Assembly (NCBI GenBank): GCA_963921425.1
Contig: OY992838.1
Coordinates: 7,688,001 to 7,752,000 of the forward strand
Direction: 5' to 3'
DNA length: 64,000 bases
Source: Dryas octopetala
Lineage: Eukaryota; Streptophyta; Magnoliopsida; Rosales; Rosaceae
The position numbers were made by a program, and so were the translations under genes. Below, one piece after another: positions 10,385-21,336 of the stretch. Within the stretch, counting starts at the first letter, position 1. Every line of letters begins with the position of its first letter. The notes under the pieces were generated by a model. It was not told the DNA's origin, searched no databases, and was given only the letters and a program-made list of their open reading frames with translations.

Positions 10385-10763
10385 GCTGTTTCCATTAGGG
10401 TATATCTCAACTTATTTATGTTGAGGTATACCTTATTAGGGCCTACACGAGTCGTTTTGTGTCGATCCGAACCTTTCATTTTTTACATCTCCATTGATAG
10501 ATCATCTTTGCAAAAAATTAGTCAAATTGAAAATCATTTGTCTATCTAACTTTGATCAAATAAATGGACGAACCAAATATTTTCGATGAAATCGTTCATT
10601 TGTTTTATCAAAGTTAGATAAGCAAATGATTTCCGATTTGACTAATTTTTTGCAAGGATGATCTATCAATGAAGATGATCCTTGCGAACGGTTCGGATCG
10701 ATACAAAACAACTCGTGTGGGCCCCAACAAGTTCATACGTCAACATAAATAAGTCGAGGTATT
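10385..10763. mobile_element. Hairpin MITE 2
   Basis: A palindromic element with left end near GGGTATATCTCAACTTATTT and right end AAATAAGTCGAGGTA. It shares internal motifs with elements 1 and 3 (GATAGATCATC, GCAAAAAATTAG, ACGAGTCGTTTTGTGT). Together with element 3 it lies between outer inverted ends at 10396 and 11118. Confidence 0.75.
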
Positions 10764-11121
10764 TATATTGAGGTATACCCTCTTGGGGCCCACACGAGTC
10801 GTTTTGTGTCAATCCGAACCGTTCATTTTTGACATCTCCATTGATAGATCATCATTGCAAAAAATTAGCCAAATCGGAAATCATTTGCCTATCTAACTTT
10901 GATCGAATAAATGGATGAACCAAATTTTTTCGATGAAACCGTCCATTTGTTTTATCAAAGTTAGATAGGTAAATGATTTCCGATTTGACTAAATTTTTTG
11001 CAAGGATGATCTATCAATGAAGATGATCCTTGCAAACGGTTCGGATTGCCACAAAACAACTCGTGTAGGCCCCAATAGGGTATACCTCAAGATAAATAAG
11101 TTGAGGTATATCTCAATAGAA
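10764..11121. mobile_element. Hairpin MITE 3, tandem with element 2
   Basis: A second copy of the element-2 type (TTGAGGTATACCCTCTTGGG at the left, AAATAAGTTGAGGTATATC at the right), directly abutting it. Arms pair across a short centre around 10910-10930. Confidence 0.75.
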
Positions 11122-11450
11122 TGATCACTCGCTCACTATGGAGAGGGGAATTTCATGCTCACCTAACCACCCAGCAACGAATTTTAATTATCGGAACCGT
11201 TAATATTTTAGCGCATCATTCAAAGATTACCCTTGCAAAAAATCAGCCAAATTGAAAACTGTTTAGCCAGTATATTACTGTCAACATCATTTCAACCTTA
11301 TCTGACGAACTGTATTTATCTACAATGTTTGGAGGACCAAACAATTATTGATTTAGCTGATTTTTTTACATGGACGACCTTTAAGGATGAACCTAAAAAA
11401 TAGACGATCCAGATCATTGAATTCTCTGCACTGTGGTGAGCGGGTGATCA
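11122..11450. mobile_element. Hairpin MITE 4
   Basis: Inverted ends TGATCACTCGCTCAC at the left and GTGAGCGGGTGATCA at the right. Internally it has GCAAAAAATCAGCCAAATTG and its diverged complement. Its arms are more diverged than those of elements 1-3, so it is probably older. Confidence 0.7.
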
Positions 11451-11467
11451 TTACTGTATATATATAC

Positions 11468-11812
11468 AGGGAGCTTCAAGTTTGGGATCCTAATGTGGGG
11501 CCCACTTCACATTGTATTTTAACGATCCAAATTGTCTATTTTTTAAATCTATATTCAAAGATCATCCATGCAAAAAATTAAGTAAATCAGAAATTATTAA
11601 GCTATCAAACTTTAATTAAATAAATAGATGAACAAAATATTTTCGATAAATACTTAAAATGGTAATCATTTAATCAACGGTCAAATAGTTTTCAATTAAC
11701 TTAATTTTTTGCAAGCACAATCCTTCAATGGAAACTAAAAAAGTAAACAATTCCTATTATCAAAATACAATATAAATTGGGTCTCATATGAAATCTCACA
11801 CCTGAATAAACC
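11468..11812. mobile_element. Hairpin MITE 5
   Basis: A diverged palindromic element. ATGTGGGGCCCAC and GCAAAAAATTAAGTAAATC in the left arm correspond to complementary motifs in the right arm (ACTTAATTTTTTGCAAGC, GGGTCTCATATG). It is preceded by a TATATATA tract at 11456-11465. Confidence 0.65.
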
Positions 11813-13795
11813 TATATACACGTGTGCGTGTGTCTCTGTGTGTCTTGTCTCTAATTCCTAATTCCCGACACAATAGGATGGTATCAACTCTGAAAAGGGC
11901 ACATATTATATACATTGTAGTAGCTTTTTTGTAGTAGCTAGCCTAGTGGGTTTGACTAGTGATTAATTTATGGAACATGGAAAAAAAGAAAAGGAAACTT
12001 CCTGGATTTTTCTCTTCTCCAAGGGTAAGAAGTAATTGTGGACTGAATACTGAATTCCTTCTAAATTCTAACTTTCATTTTGGAATCTATGGTTTTTAGT
12101 AATTTACTGCAACTTTTAGAGCATGCTTACAAATAGTATATATTCCAGGTTTGACTGGTTGTTTATATGAATATGCCTTTGTGGAACATGTATATGAAAA
12201 TTAATTGAAAGCCAACATCGACATAAATCACATGCATATTATACAAAACACAAACAAAAGTCTTCACCATGCATGCATGCATAAATGAACTTTGGATATA
12301 TCCTCCACTTATTAGGTAACGTTTTTTGTCATCATATCTAAAAGCATTCATAGTCACTATGAATGTTGTCAAAATGTCAAGCTGTACCTTCTTTTTCCAA
12401 TGTTTATACCCTCCCAAAATGGGTTATGGCTCACGTAAATAAATTATTGGGTTTAAATTGGTGTTTTTACATTTTTCAGCTCATTTTTAGCTCATACAGA
12501 ACTATCCACCACTAAACAGAGGCAAATTGGTATACGTGGCAGCAAGTTGCAGCGGTATAATTACTTAAATACCCATGTTATTTGGTACACGTGACGTTGT
12601 CTGAGTTGTCATTGACTCAGATCGTGAGACTATTTATGATACAACACCTTATATTATACATAAAGAATTATAATTATATCAATTAGTAGAGGAATATTTA
12701 TGATAAAACACCCTATATTATACATAAAAAATTACAATTATATCAATTAGTAGAGGAAAATGATATACTTTGTTAATGTCCCATGGTTAAAAATGTGTAT
12801 GTATTGTTTGCATGATAAATTTTCTGTCCCAACGTCGTGTTTGTGGAGGAGTAATAGAAATGTTTTAAAAAATATTATATATATTTTAAAAGATTGAAAA
12901 AAGTCGTATAAACATTTGAAGTGACTTTTTGTCGTTTTCCAATGACACTGCCTATACATGAACATGAAGATATCTGTCTTGAAGCTGAAGATTGAATCTT
13001 GAAATTTAGGTTCCCATTGGCTGGGCATCTTTACCTACAAAATTGTCTTTCTTTAACATAACCATATTTACTTACTAAACTTTCCTTGTTTTCTTATTTT
13101 GATTTGCTAATCACATTAATTTAACTCCTTTATATGTCGCTTCCATAACTACTATCACTAACACTAACACCTAGCTAATTCCCTCATTTAAGACAATAGC
13201 TCTCCCCTTCAGGATCCTGTCATTGTCTTATTTATTTATCTTTATTTGAGAAAAACGTCTTTTTGAGAGTAAATGAGGGTTACATTTAGAATTCATCAAA
13301 AAGGAATTCCAAAACTAATAGAGAGAGACATCCATTCAAAATTCACAAAATATGAAAATGAACAGATGCATTGTCAACTCCAATCCAAAATTAACAGAAT
13401 GATATAGATAGATAAATAGAGAAATAGAGAGATAGAGAGAGATTACGAGAAATTTGGAAAACTAACCCATTTTGATTTATATTAAAGACTTCTAACACTT
13501 TTTAAAAAAAATTTAGGTTTGTGGGGGTTTAATTTGACCAACAACTTTTTGGATATGATCGGCTATGGAGTATATGAATCATATATATATGGTCTCATTC
13601 ATTCCTCTTCCAAACATGTTAAATCTAATTAATTAATTAGTGGGCTAATTATCTATCTCCCACTTGTAAATCAGCTGCTAGAAATTGAGATTGCAAAGAA
13701 AGAAAATCCAAAGTGCGTGATGATTCATTAAAACTAAAAGCAGTAGATTAAGAAACACATAATTATGTCTTCGGGTGAAAACCCAATTACAAAAA
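11813..13795. other. Block C upstream DNA, no gene seen
   Basis: AT-rich DNA. The segment 11870-12400 matches 15690-16190 in block D, and 12790-13650 matches pieces of blocks A and B. A small GT-run lies at 11822-11845. Open frames at 12163-12417 and 12747-13028 on the minus strand are not preserved in the homologous copies and are not credited. Confidence 0.6.
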
Positions 13796-13931
13796 CAAAG
13801 TGTATGTGGTATATGGGTATCCAGGTATATGATCCAGGTATGTGGGTAGAGGTAGCGGCCGGACTTGACAAAAATGATGCATTAGTGCATTACCAACTTG
13901 GAAATCATAGGGTGGTGGGGAGAGGGAAAAT

Positions 13932-14045
13932 CTACTTGCATTTCTTGGCATTTGGTATTCGGGGTTGTGAAAGGCATGGGATATGGGCCACTTCTGTCTG
14001 GGTCCAGAAAACTTCGCCACCTAAGTGCTGCAGTTTTGCCACCAT
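13932..14045 (-). pseudogene. Core-deleted copy D of the small basic protein gene
   Basis: The frame is 37 residues from the ATG at 14045. It starts MVAKLQHLGG and ends with the family tail IPNAKKCK, but the whole basic core (KPKKGS to LPPPS) is missing. Comparison with copy C places the deletion between two GGGCC-type sequences (near 9450 and 9628 in copy C; one remains at 13985 here), which fits a microhomology-mediated deletion. The remaining frame is still open, so a short peptide could be made, but the conserved region is gone. A 586-bp insertion now separates the start codon from the TATA and G-box. Most likely a pseudogene. Confidence 0.65.
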
Positions 14046-14057
14046 CTCCGCCTCTTA

Positions 14058-14643
14058 CGGTCCCTTTGGAAACATATATTTTATGGAGTGTATTTATATT
14101 CACTTTAAGGAATAAATTTAGATTTGGCACAAATTCATAGTGAATTTTAGAGGTCCAAATACATGAATTTCAAATATCTTCTCAAACCATGTATTTGAAA
14201 TCTCACCATCCCTCTTTCTCTTTCTCTCTCATCATCTTCGGCCATCAGCGTTGGAGACCACCTCCAATGACCCTTCCGGCCAACTTTTTCAGCGACCCTC
14301 TAGCCAACTTTTCTGGTGACCTTCCGTCTACTTTTCTAGCGCCCTCCTCAAGCCAAATTTTCTGGCGACCCTTCGTCCACTTTTCCAACGGCCTCCTCTG
14401 GCCAACTTTTCCGGTGATCCTCCGACCAACTTTTCTAGTGACCCCTCCGGCCACTTTTCCGGCGACCTCCTCCAGCCAACTTTTTCGACGACCCCTCTGG
14501 CCACTTTTTCAGCGACCTCCTCTGATCATTTTTCTGACCAATATATATTTATCATATATTGCAATATACATAAAAATTAAAAATTCTTAAATTAAAATCG
14601 TCACTTTTAAATTTTATATTCAAACAATAGAATTCCAAACGTG
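14058..14643. mobile_element. PIF/Harbinger-like MITE in the 5' leader of copy D
   Basis: Blocks A-C show the uninterrupted sequence; block D has 586 bp inserted. The ends CGGTCCCTTTGGAA and TTCCAAACGTG are imperfect inverted repeats, flanked by TTA at 14055-14057 and 14644-14646. A 3-bp TTA/TAA duplication and TTTGG-containing ends are typical of PIF/Harbinger elements. The interior carries a GC-rich minisatellite with units such as CCAACTTTTCCGG-TGACC. No transposase is present. Confidence 0.7.
14270..14535. repeat. GGCCACTTTTCCGGCGACC minisatellite
   Basis: About eight degenerate units of ~32-36 bp with the pattern (C)GGCCAACTTTTC-(C/T)GG-CGACC-CTCC. It is open in both directions simply because the unit lacks stops; the minus-strand 69-codon frame (RKVG/KLAG repeats) is a product of this repetition. 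Confidence 0.75.
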
Positions 14644-14719
14644 TTACTCTTTTTCTGGTAGAATTTCTGCCTCTTACGTACTCTTGCTTCTCAGTTGTCA
14701 CTTGTCACCGCCGAGGCTC

Positions 14720-14727
14720 TTTTTATA
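14720..14727 (-). promoter_or_regulatory. TATA box of copy D, displaced by insertion
   Basis: TATAAAAA on the minus strand, homologous to the boxes of copies B and C but about 675 bp from the remaining ATG because of the inserted element. Confidence 0.5.
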
Positions 14728-14839
14728 AACTTAGAGACTTTTGAGCCTTTGAGGTCCCAGCGCCGAGGGCGTTTTGGTAAATTTGAAAAACAGGTACCCA
14801 ATCACAGCCTTCAGGGAAGAGAGCATACACCTGTGACAC

Positions 14840-14849
14840 GACACGTGTC
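14840..14849 (-). promoter_or_regulatory. Palindromic G-box/ABRE GACACGTGTC, copy D
   Basis: Identical to the copy C element at 9899-9908 and similarly placed upstream of the TATA box. Confidence 0.5.
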
Positions 14850-16890
14850 ATATTTGGTAGAATGAAAATGTCTAGTTGTCTCTGACATTTATGTGCGTTT
14901 TAACTGTCTGTTTCTCTTTATTTTAATCCTGTTTTTCCACTGTCATCCTCTTATCCTTGTCCTTCAATTTATAGTCTTTATTAGGTCTGGCCTCTTTTGA
15001 CCCAACAATAAATGAAGATATCTATCTTGAAATTGATGTTCTAATTTGAAAATTTATCGGTAGGCATTTTGTAACCACAAAGTTGGGTCAATGTACCCAA
15101 AAATGAAAATTCTCTATTAAAAAAATTTATGTGCTAAAGTAATTTTTAAAACTATTTTCACCATATTATATTTGTCTTTTATGTACCCAAAAGAGATGTC
15201 ATACAAATTGTCAAGAATGGTCAATATATGGACATAGATTTCCATCCAAAGCTTTTAGCTTGAACGGTGCATCATATGTTGTAAAACTACTCTTTGGGCC
15301 AATAGCTTAGCTTTCCCCTTGTGTCATTGTCCTATTAATTTATTTTCTTTTAGCAGGATTAGAATTAGCTAACTGATTTATTAATTTATTGTCAATGTAA
15401 AACTACTCTTTGGACCAAATTCACCAAAGCAACCTCCAGCATCACAGTGGCTAATTAATGCTTAAGAACATCATCTAGTTAAGAGTTGGGTTTTCTGTTT
15501 AATTGGTTTTTTTCTTTTCCGATGGATATATATTATCTAAAATTTATTTTATTTCTGTGTATTTCCTCTTTTGGGCTAACAAATCAATATTACCTAAAAT
15601 ATATGTCCTACTAGCTAGATATTTTCATTGGATAAAGTCACAATTCAATCTTGGCTTTAATTTCCAATATGGCCTTTAAATTCCCAGCACTGTAGGATGG
15701 TCTTAACTGGCACATGTTACATACATTGTAGTAGGTTTGACTAGTGGTTAGTTAATTTATGGAACGCAAAAAAAAAAAAAAAAAAAAAAAAAAGGGAAAA
15801 GAAGAGAAAAGTGCAAAAAACTTTTGAACGCTGCAGGAAACTTCCTGGATGTTTCCGTTTTCAAAAGAATTATTGTGGACTTCAGTATTAATACTGAATT
15901 TCTTCTACATTCCAAACTTTTATTTTGGAATCTCTTGTTTTAGGTGATTTACTCCAACATTTTAGGGCATGCTTACTAATAGTAGTCTAGGTTTGACTGG
16001 TTGTTTATATGCCTTTTATGGGACATATATATGAAAATTAATTGAAAGCCAACATCGATATAAATCATTTGCACACATACAAGACAACAAGGGCCTTCAC
16101 ACCATATATGCATGCATAAATGAAGTTTGGATATATCTTTCAATTGGGTAACATCTTTGTCATAATATCTAAAAGCATTCATTCATTGTCACTGTGAATC
16201 TTCTGATCAAGCTCTAGTTTCTTGGCTTTCAACAAATCACATATTGAGTGGCATCCCTACATCAATCACTTAAACATCAAGTGAAAAGTCATATTGTTAT
16301 ACTCAAAGTGATGATACCTTAACCATCACAATGTAGCAAAACCATCATGTATATTTTATTTTAATCTCAAGTCTTATGTTTGTTTCACATCGGCATTCTT
16401 TAAATTTCTCATTGGATCTAATTTCATACAAGGGCAATTTGTAACTCCCAGGGCACAAATATGTGATTTATTTTAGAAATTTGAATTATGGTTTGATAAT
16501 ATTTGTATTCTATTTCATTTTAAAGAATTCTTTATATGAATATATCGGAAGAGATTCAACATTTCACCTATTCTAGTTTTAACCTAGTTTTTCACCCTCT
16601 ATCATTATTTGGCTACTTGGAAGAGCCTTATTTTAAAAAATTTAAATGCAAAGGTCAAATTTCTTAATTGTTGCTTATAGTTTCAATCATTTTTTCATTT
16701 TCGTGGCATGCGCGTTAACCCATTTATGCAAGAAGGAAATGTCTACAATGATCATGGATAAGTCAAAAACATGCGTGCCACATCAAATTTTGTCTTCAAA
16801 ACATACGAGTTTAATGTTTTGAACTTGATTGCGATTGTTTTGAGAGTACAAGGTTAAAATTCCTCAAATTGAAACTATGGGACGCAAGTA
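14850..16890. other. Block D remainder and spacer, no gene seen
   Basis: Up to about 16190 this is block-D DNA homologous to blocks B and C, with an A-run at 15770-15793. From 16200 to 16890 it is AT-rich unique DNA that leads into the promoter of the TPR gene. No credible coding region. Confidence 0.6.
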
Positions 16891-16894
16891 AAAA

Positions 16895-17125
16895 ATGACT
16901 GAAACTAGGGAAACCAAAATCTCATTTGGTCAATCCCAAAAGCATAGAGTTTATAATGGGCTGGCTAAAGCTAAAAAAATGTGGGCCTATAAATTTCATA
17001 TTGGACTCGATGTTGAGTACGGCCTTAAACCTTGTGAGTATCTATTGTTTTCGGGCGAACCCGAACCCGAAATAAAAGGTCAAGTAGTTGAGAAGTTGAG
17101 AACCATATCCCGGAACTGGAAGTGA
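16895..17125 (+). other. Upstream open frame before the TPR gene
   Basis: A 76-codon plus-strand frame closes 18 bp before the chosen ATG of the TPR gene. It has no recognisable domain. If transcription starts upstream it would act as an upstream ORF; otherwise it is chance. It is listed because of its position, not because of coding evidence. Confidence 0.2.
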
Positions 17126-17143
17126 GTGTCCGTCTGAGCGAAG

Positions 17144-19408
17144 ATGAAAATAGCGTGGAAGAACAACAACAAGAAGCGGCCTTTGGGCATCGTATCGAAG
17201 TACCCAGACCTCCCTTTTGACCACCAAAACGACGAGCACAATAATCAACCAGACCCAGCAGACAAACCCAATACTAATCAAAGTCATACAGAGCTCAACA
17301 ACAAGGAACAACACCATGACCCACTCGGTGCTCAGAGCGAGCCCTCCGACTCTTCAGACGTTACAAAACTCTTCCACTCATTCCAAGCTCAGGGAACTAA
17401 GCTCGCAGAGGTAATAAATCCCCCAATTTGTTTTATTTTTCTGTTATCTACTTTGTTTTTGGTTTTTTCTGTGAAGGTAAATTGTAGGTGTTTTTAGTAT
17501 GTAGTTTCTTTTTTATGTGCTTAAGGGTGGAACCCAGTTACCCAATTGAGACTGCCCCAAGAACTATGATTATTAGAGTTATGATGACGTTTTGCAGCTG
17601 CCCAATTGTTGAAGTAAAGACTGATGAAAAAGAAAGTGAGAAAAACTAGTTGCCCCAATTGGTAAAACATGACGTTTTGTAATTGATACTAGTAGATTGT
17701 AATCTTGTGGAAGTGGAGTTGCATATTATACCTAATGGATAGAGGAAATCATGCTAAATGCTGGTAGGGAAGAGTAACACTGGCAAAACAAAAGGTTACT
17801 TTTTTCATCATGTACAAGTTATTACATGTATGATCATGATGTGAAGTAATTTCTGCTGATTCTGATCTGGATGATTTAGTGGCATCTTTCTCACATCAAA
17901 CTGATTTTTGAAGGATGGGAAGTACCGTGAAGCATTGGGAAAATGGGAGGCTGCTCTAACGTTGATGCCTGAAAATGCAGTTTTACACGAACAGAAGGCA
18001 CAAGTTTTACTTGAAATTGGAGATGCATGGAATGCAATAAGGGCAGCAACTCGTGAGTTTCCATTCTTATCCCCTTTGGGATTATTTTAGTTGTTTATAA
18101 ATTTTCCTGCATATGCCTGGTTCTTTATAGGTGCATATATGTGACATGACCATTTATTTCTTAGGCCACCATCAAACATATCTTATTTTTCCATGTTCCT
18201 TATTTGGTGTTCCAAAATTTTGCTTTCACCCCTTTCCTTTCTGCACTTATTGATAATCATTTCACTAGAATTTTGTTCACACCTTCTCACGCATTTAATT
18301 TTTCGAGCTCTCTTTTAAGTTTAATTTGTGTTTATAAGTGTTGTTTATTGCAATTCGCTGATTCAATTGCGAGTGTTTTTTTCGTACTTATCTGTGGATA
18401 ATAATTGGCAGGAGCTACTGAGTTGGAGCCTTCATGGGCTGAGGTATGTCGAAACTGTACCTTATCTGTTGTTCATGTGCAAGTGCCAAGTAGGATGGTG
18501 CAGTGTCCTTTAGGAAATTTGAACAAGAGAGACTTTTCATTTATATGTTTTTTAAAACTTTTTGCTGGTGACTTATCCTCTTCCCCGCTCCCAATTCCTT
18601 TTCATCCTAATAAAATTGCATGTAAACTATGTTTGTTGCTGGTAAACAAAATGCAGTAACCACCATCTTTTGGTGCTGATTGGCATTCTCAGCTATTATG
18701 TATACAATGATAATCATGACTGATGCTTTAGTGATTGATAACTTGGCAATTTCCTTCCATTTTTCTTTCTGTTGTGTAACCATTTTCTTTTGTTGTAACT
18801 TCACCTGACATTTCAAATGAATGTAAAATAGATAGTCCATTATGCTAGTGTCTGAAATGATTCTTGGTTTCTTACAAATTGGATATGTTCAGGCATGGAT
18901 TACCCTTGGGAGAGCACAGTTAAACTACGGGGAGCCTGATAGTGCAATTGCAAGCTTTGACAGAGCATTAGCCATCAAGGTACGGATTCAAGAAAATTAA
19001 ATCTGTTTTCTCAAAGCTTCTAACAATGTTTTTGAGCTACTGATCTTCATGGGAGTCTAGCACTGCAATATAATGTGCTAAGCTAATAAAACCTATAACC
19101 TCTTCATTATTAATAACATTTTATTCTGTTATGTAGAATAAAGTGAATGATTATTTTTAGTGTATATTAGTCCGATGAGTTAAGTGTAGGATTATAGTGG
19201 ATGCTCATTTTTACGAGAATTAGAAATTTATGGTACAAATGCTTATATATTTCATTCTAAGAATATAAAATTTTAATATGTACAGCCTGATTCTGAGGCT
19301 CGAGTTGACAGACGTACTGCAATGCAGCTCATACAAAAGCGAAAGCAGCTCCATTCATCAGGCTTAAGTCCTACAAGAAATCGTTATGCAGTTGGTGATA
19401 AGACATGA
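17144..19408 (+). CDS. TTC33: TPR protein, TTC33-like
   Basis: Five exons give a 215-residue protein: 17144-17410, 17914-18052, 18412-18443, 18893-18979 and 19286-19408, all GT-AG and in phase. The N-terminus begins MKIAWKNNNKKRPLG, and residues ~25-75 are polar and probably disordered. Residues ~78-180 form tetratricopeptide repeats (DGKYREALGKWEAAL, then TLGRAQLNYGEPDSAIASF). The end is basic and short. This layout matches the TTC33-like family conserved from plants to animals. TPR arrays bind other proteins; the cellular partner of this family is not established to my knowledge. The start at 17144 is chosen because the same conserved N-terminal KxAWK-type block follows it. It is convergent with the acyl-activating enzyme gene, with 281 bp between stop codons. 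Confidence 0.85.
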
Positions 19409-19463
19409 AAGTTCCCGAATCTGTATATAAGAGAGGAAAATAAATATGGTTAGATTGCCTTCT

Positions 19464-19466
<3 letters not shown>

Positions 19467-19495
<29 letters not shown>
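19467..19495. repeat. (CT)n microsatellite in the TPR gene 3' region
   Basis: About 14 CT units, 60 bp after the TPR gene stop codon and so probably in its 3' UTR. Confidence 0.9.
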
Positions 19496-19498
<3 letters not shown>

Positions 19499-19689
19499 TG
19501 GCAGGACAGTCATTTCTGTAATGTTGTATCGGATTCTTTTTTATATAATTTACTCTTTAAGTTTAAAGCCATTACAAAAGATCAAAATATTCTGCTCTTA
19601 AAAAGTAACTCAATTCATTTTAAAATTAAGTCTGAAACAATGTCTGACAGAGGGAAGCATTCACCAGTTGCTACTTACACCAAATAAAC

Positions 19690-21333
19690 TCAACCAATAG
19701 ACTTGGCAATTTCTCGTAACAAAAACTTCTGTATTTTCCCGGTGGAAGTCTTAGGAAGCTTCTCCATGAACACCACTGTCTTTGGCGCCATGTAATGTGG
19801 CAACCTTTCCCTACAAAAGTCTATGATATCCTTTTCAGTAGGAACACTGCAATCCAACCCATTCTTCTTCAAGCTCACAAAAGCACAAGGGGTCTCCCCC
19901 CAAAACTCGTCCGGTTTAGCCACCACAGCCGCCTCATACACCACCGGGTTCGAGTACAACACCGACTCCACCTCTGCACTGCACACATTTTCACCTCCAC
20001 TAATAATCACATCCTTGGATCGATCTTTGATTTCCAGATAGCCATCTGGGTGCATCACTCCCACATCCCCTGTGTAGAGCCAACCATCCCCTTTCATGCA
20101 TTTTGATGTCCCCTCAGGGTCTTTTAGATAACCAAGCATAATACTGCCACCCCTTAACACTATCTCGCCCAACATTGACCCATCTCGTTTCACACTCTTC
20201 CCTGATGTGGGATCAACCACATCCACTTCAACCAATCCAATGGTTCTTACCCCTTGCCTTGCCTTGAGCTTGGCTCTCTCTGAAGCTGGGAAAAAGTTCC
20301 AATTCGTTTTCCAAGTACACGAGACCACTAGCCCAGCGGTCTCCGTTAAACCATACCCGTGACTCACGACAAAACCGAGAGACTCGGCTCGCTTGAGCAC
20401 GGGGGCTGGCGGCGGAGCACCAGCTGTTAAAACCTGCACAGGGTTTTTGAGGGGTTTTTCCTTGTTGGGCAAGTTGGATAGCATGTTGAGCACCACAGGT
20501 GCACCACACATGTGGGTCACTCCGTGTTGCTCAATCAAACCGTAGGTGGTGGATGCATCAAATTTTCTAAGGCAGATGTTGGTCCCACCCACGGCAGCCA
20601 TGGCCCACGTGTAGCACCAGCCATTGGCGTGAAACATGGGTAGGGTCCACAAATAAATGGGCTGTTTTGGGACGGCCCAATCAATGAGAGAATCCACGGT
20701 CATATTGAATATGCCCCTGTGGGAATGGACCACGCCCTTAGGCGAAGAGGTTGTACCTGATGTGTAGTTCAGTACCATTGGGTTCCACTCGCTCTGGGGC
20801 CGGACCCACTTAAAGTCAAAATCGCCGTCGTCCACCATGCTCTCGTAAGTAGTGGTAAAATCAACGGTTAGCGATGAATGCAGCGGCGCGGCCTCATCAT
20901 CCGCAATAAGGACGAGTATTGGTCGTCGAGTATTTGGCGGGAACAAGGAAACGGCTTGGAGAATAAGAGAGGTGGATTGTTGATCGACAAAGACGAGCTT
21001 TGATTCGCTTTGGCGCAGAATTAAGGAAACAGTACGCGCGTCGAGGCGCGTGTTGATGTTGTTTAGGATGGCGCCTGACATTGGGACTGCGAAATGAAGC
21101 TCGTACATGGGAGGGATATTGGGAGCCACCACGGAAACTACGTCGTGACGGTTGATGCCTATGGACGGCAGGGTTGATGCCAGCTGGAGACATCGACGGT
21201 GGGTCTGGGACCAGTTGTAGGTGGTGTTGTTGTATATTATGGAAGGACAATCAGTGTACACGGCTGCAGCTCTTTCCAAGAAGCCTAGTGGGGTGAGAGG
21301 ACAGGAGTTTGCAGCACTTGGTTTTAGTAGTTC

Positions 21334-21336
<3 letters not shown>
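19690..21336 (-). CDS. Acyl-activating enzyme (acyl-CoA synthetase, AAE1/AAE11 type)
   Basis: This intronless frame gives 548 residues from MELLKPSAANS at 21336. It is a member of the AMP-forming ANL superfamily, which activates a carboxylic acid with ATP and then forms the CoA thioester. Motifs: P-loop YTSGTTSSPKG (191-201), GYGLTETAG (327-335), YTGDVG (421-426), GGENVCSAEVE (447-457) and the catalytic lysine in STGKIQKF (K534). Length and motifs fit the plant AAE1/AAE11/CCL clade of short-chain or branched-chain acyl-CoA synthetases; the exact substrate cannot be read from sequence. The C-terminus is KSIG, not a peroxisomal SKL-type signal, so a cytosolic enzyme is more likely. The frame stays open upstream through a GA repeat to an ATG at 21576, but a TATA-like TATATA near 21525 lies downstream of that ATG, so the shorter start is preferred. 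Confidence 0.92.

Larger units (their letters stand above)
2490..16200. repeat. Four-copy segmental tandem array (blocks A-D)
   Basis: The same ordered set of landmarks recurs four times: a GGTATGTGGG-rich minisatellite, a small minus-strand gene, a TATA/G-box promoter, then upstream DNA with shared motifs. The shared motifs include 'TTTGTGGAGGAGTAATA' near 3450, 6610 and 12840; 'TTTGTGGGG(T/G)TTAATTTGACC' near 4825, 8395 and 13520; and 'TAATTATCTATCTCCCA' near 4955, 8530 and 13645. Approximate blocks are A 2490-5120, B 5120-9235, C 9235-13795 and D 13795-16200. Size differences are largely due to later insertions: hairpin MITEs in C, a GC-rich element in B and a Harbinger-like element in D. 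Blocks C and D also share 11870-12400 with 15690-16190, and B and D share 6230-6430 with 15260-15470. Divergence at many sites shows the array is not a recent assembly artefact. Confidence 0.8.

Noticed and set aside
14189..14590. 133-codon plus frame and 69-codon minus frame with repeated residues
   Set aside because: Translation of a ~34-bp minisatellite inside a MITE; open on both strands because of the repeat unit.
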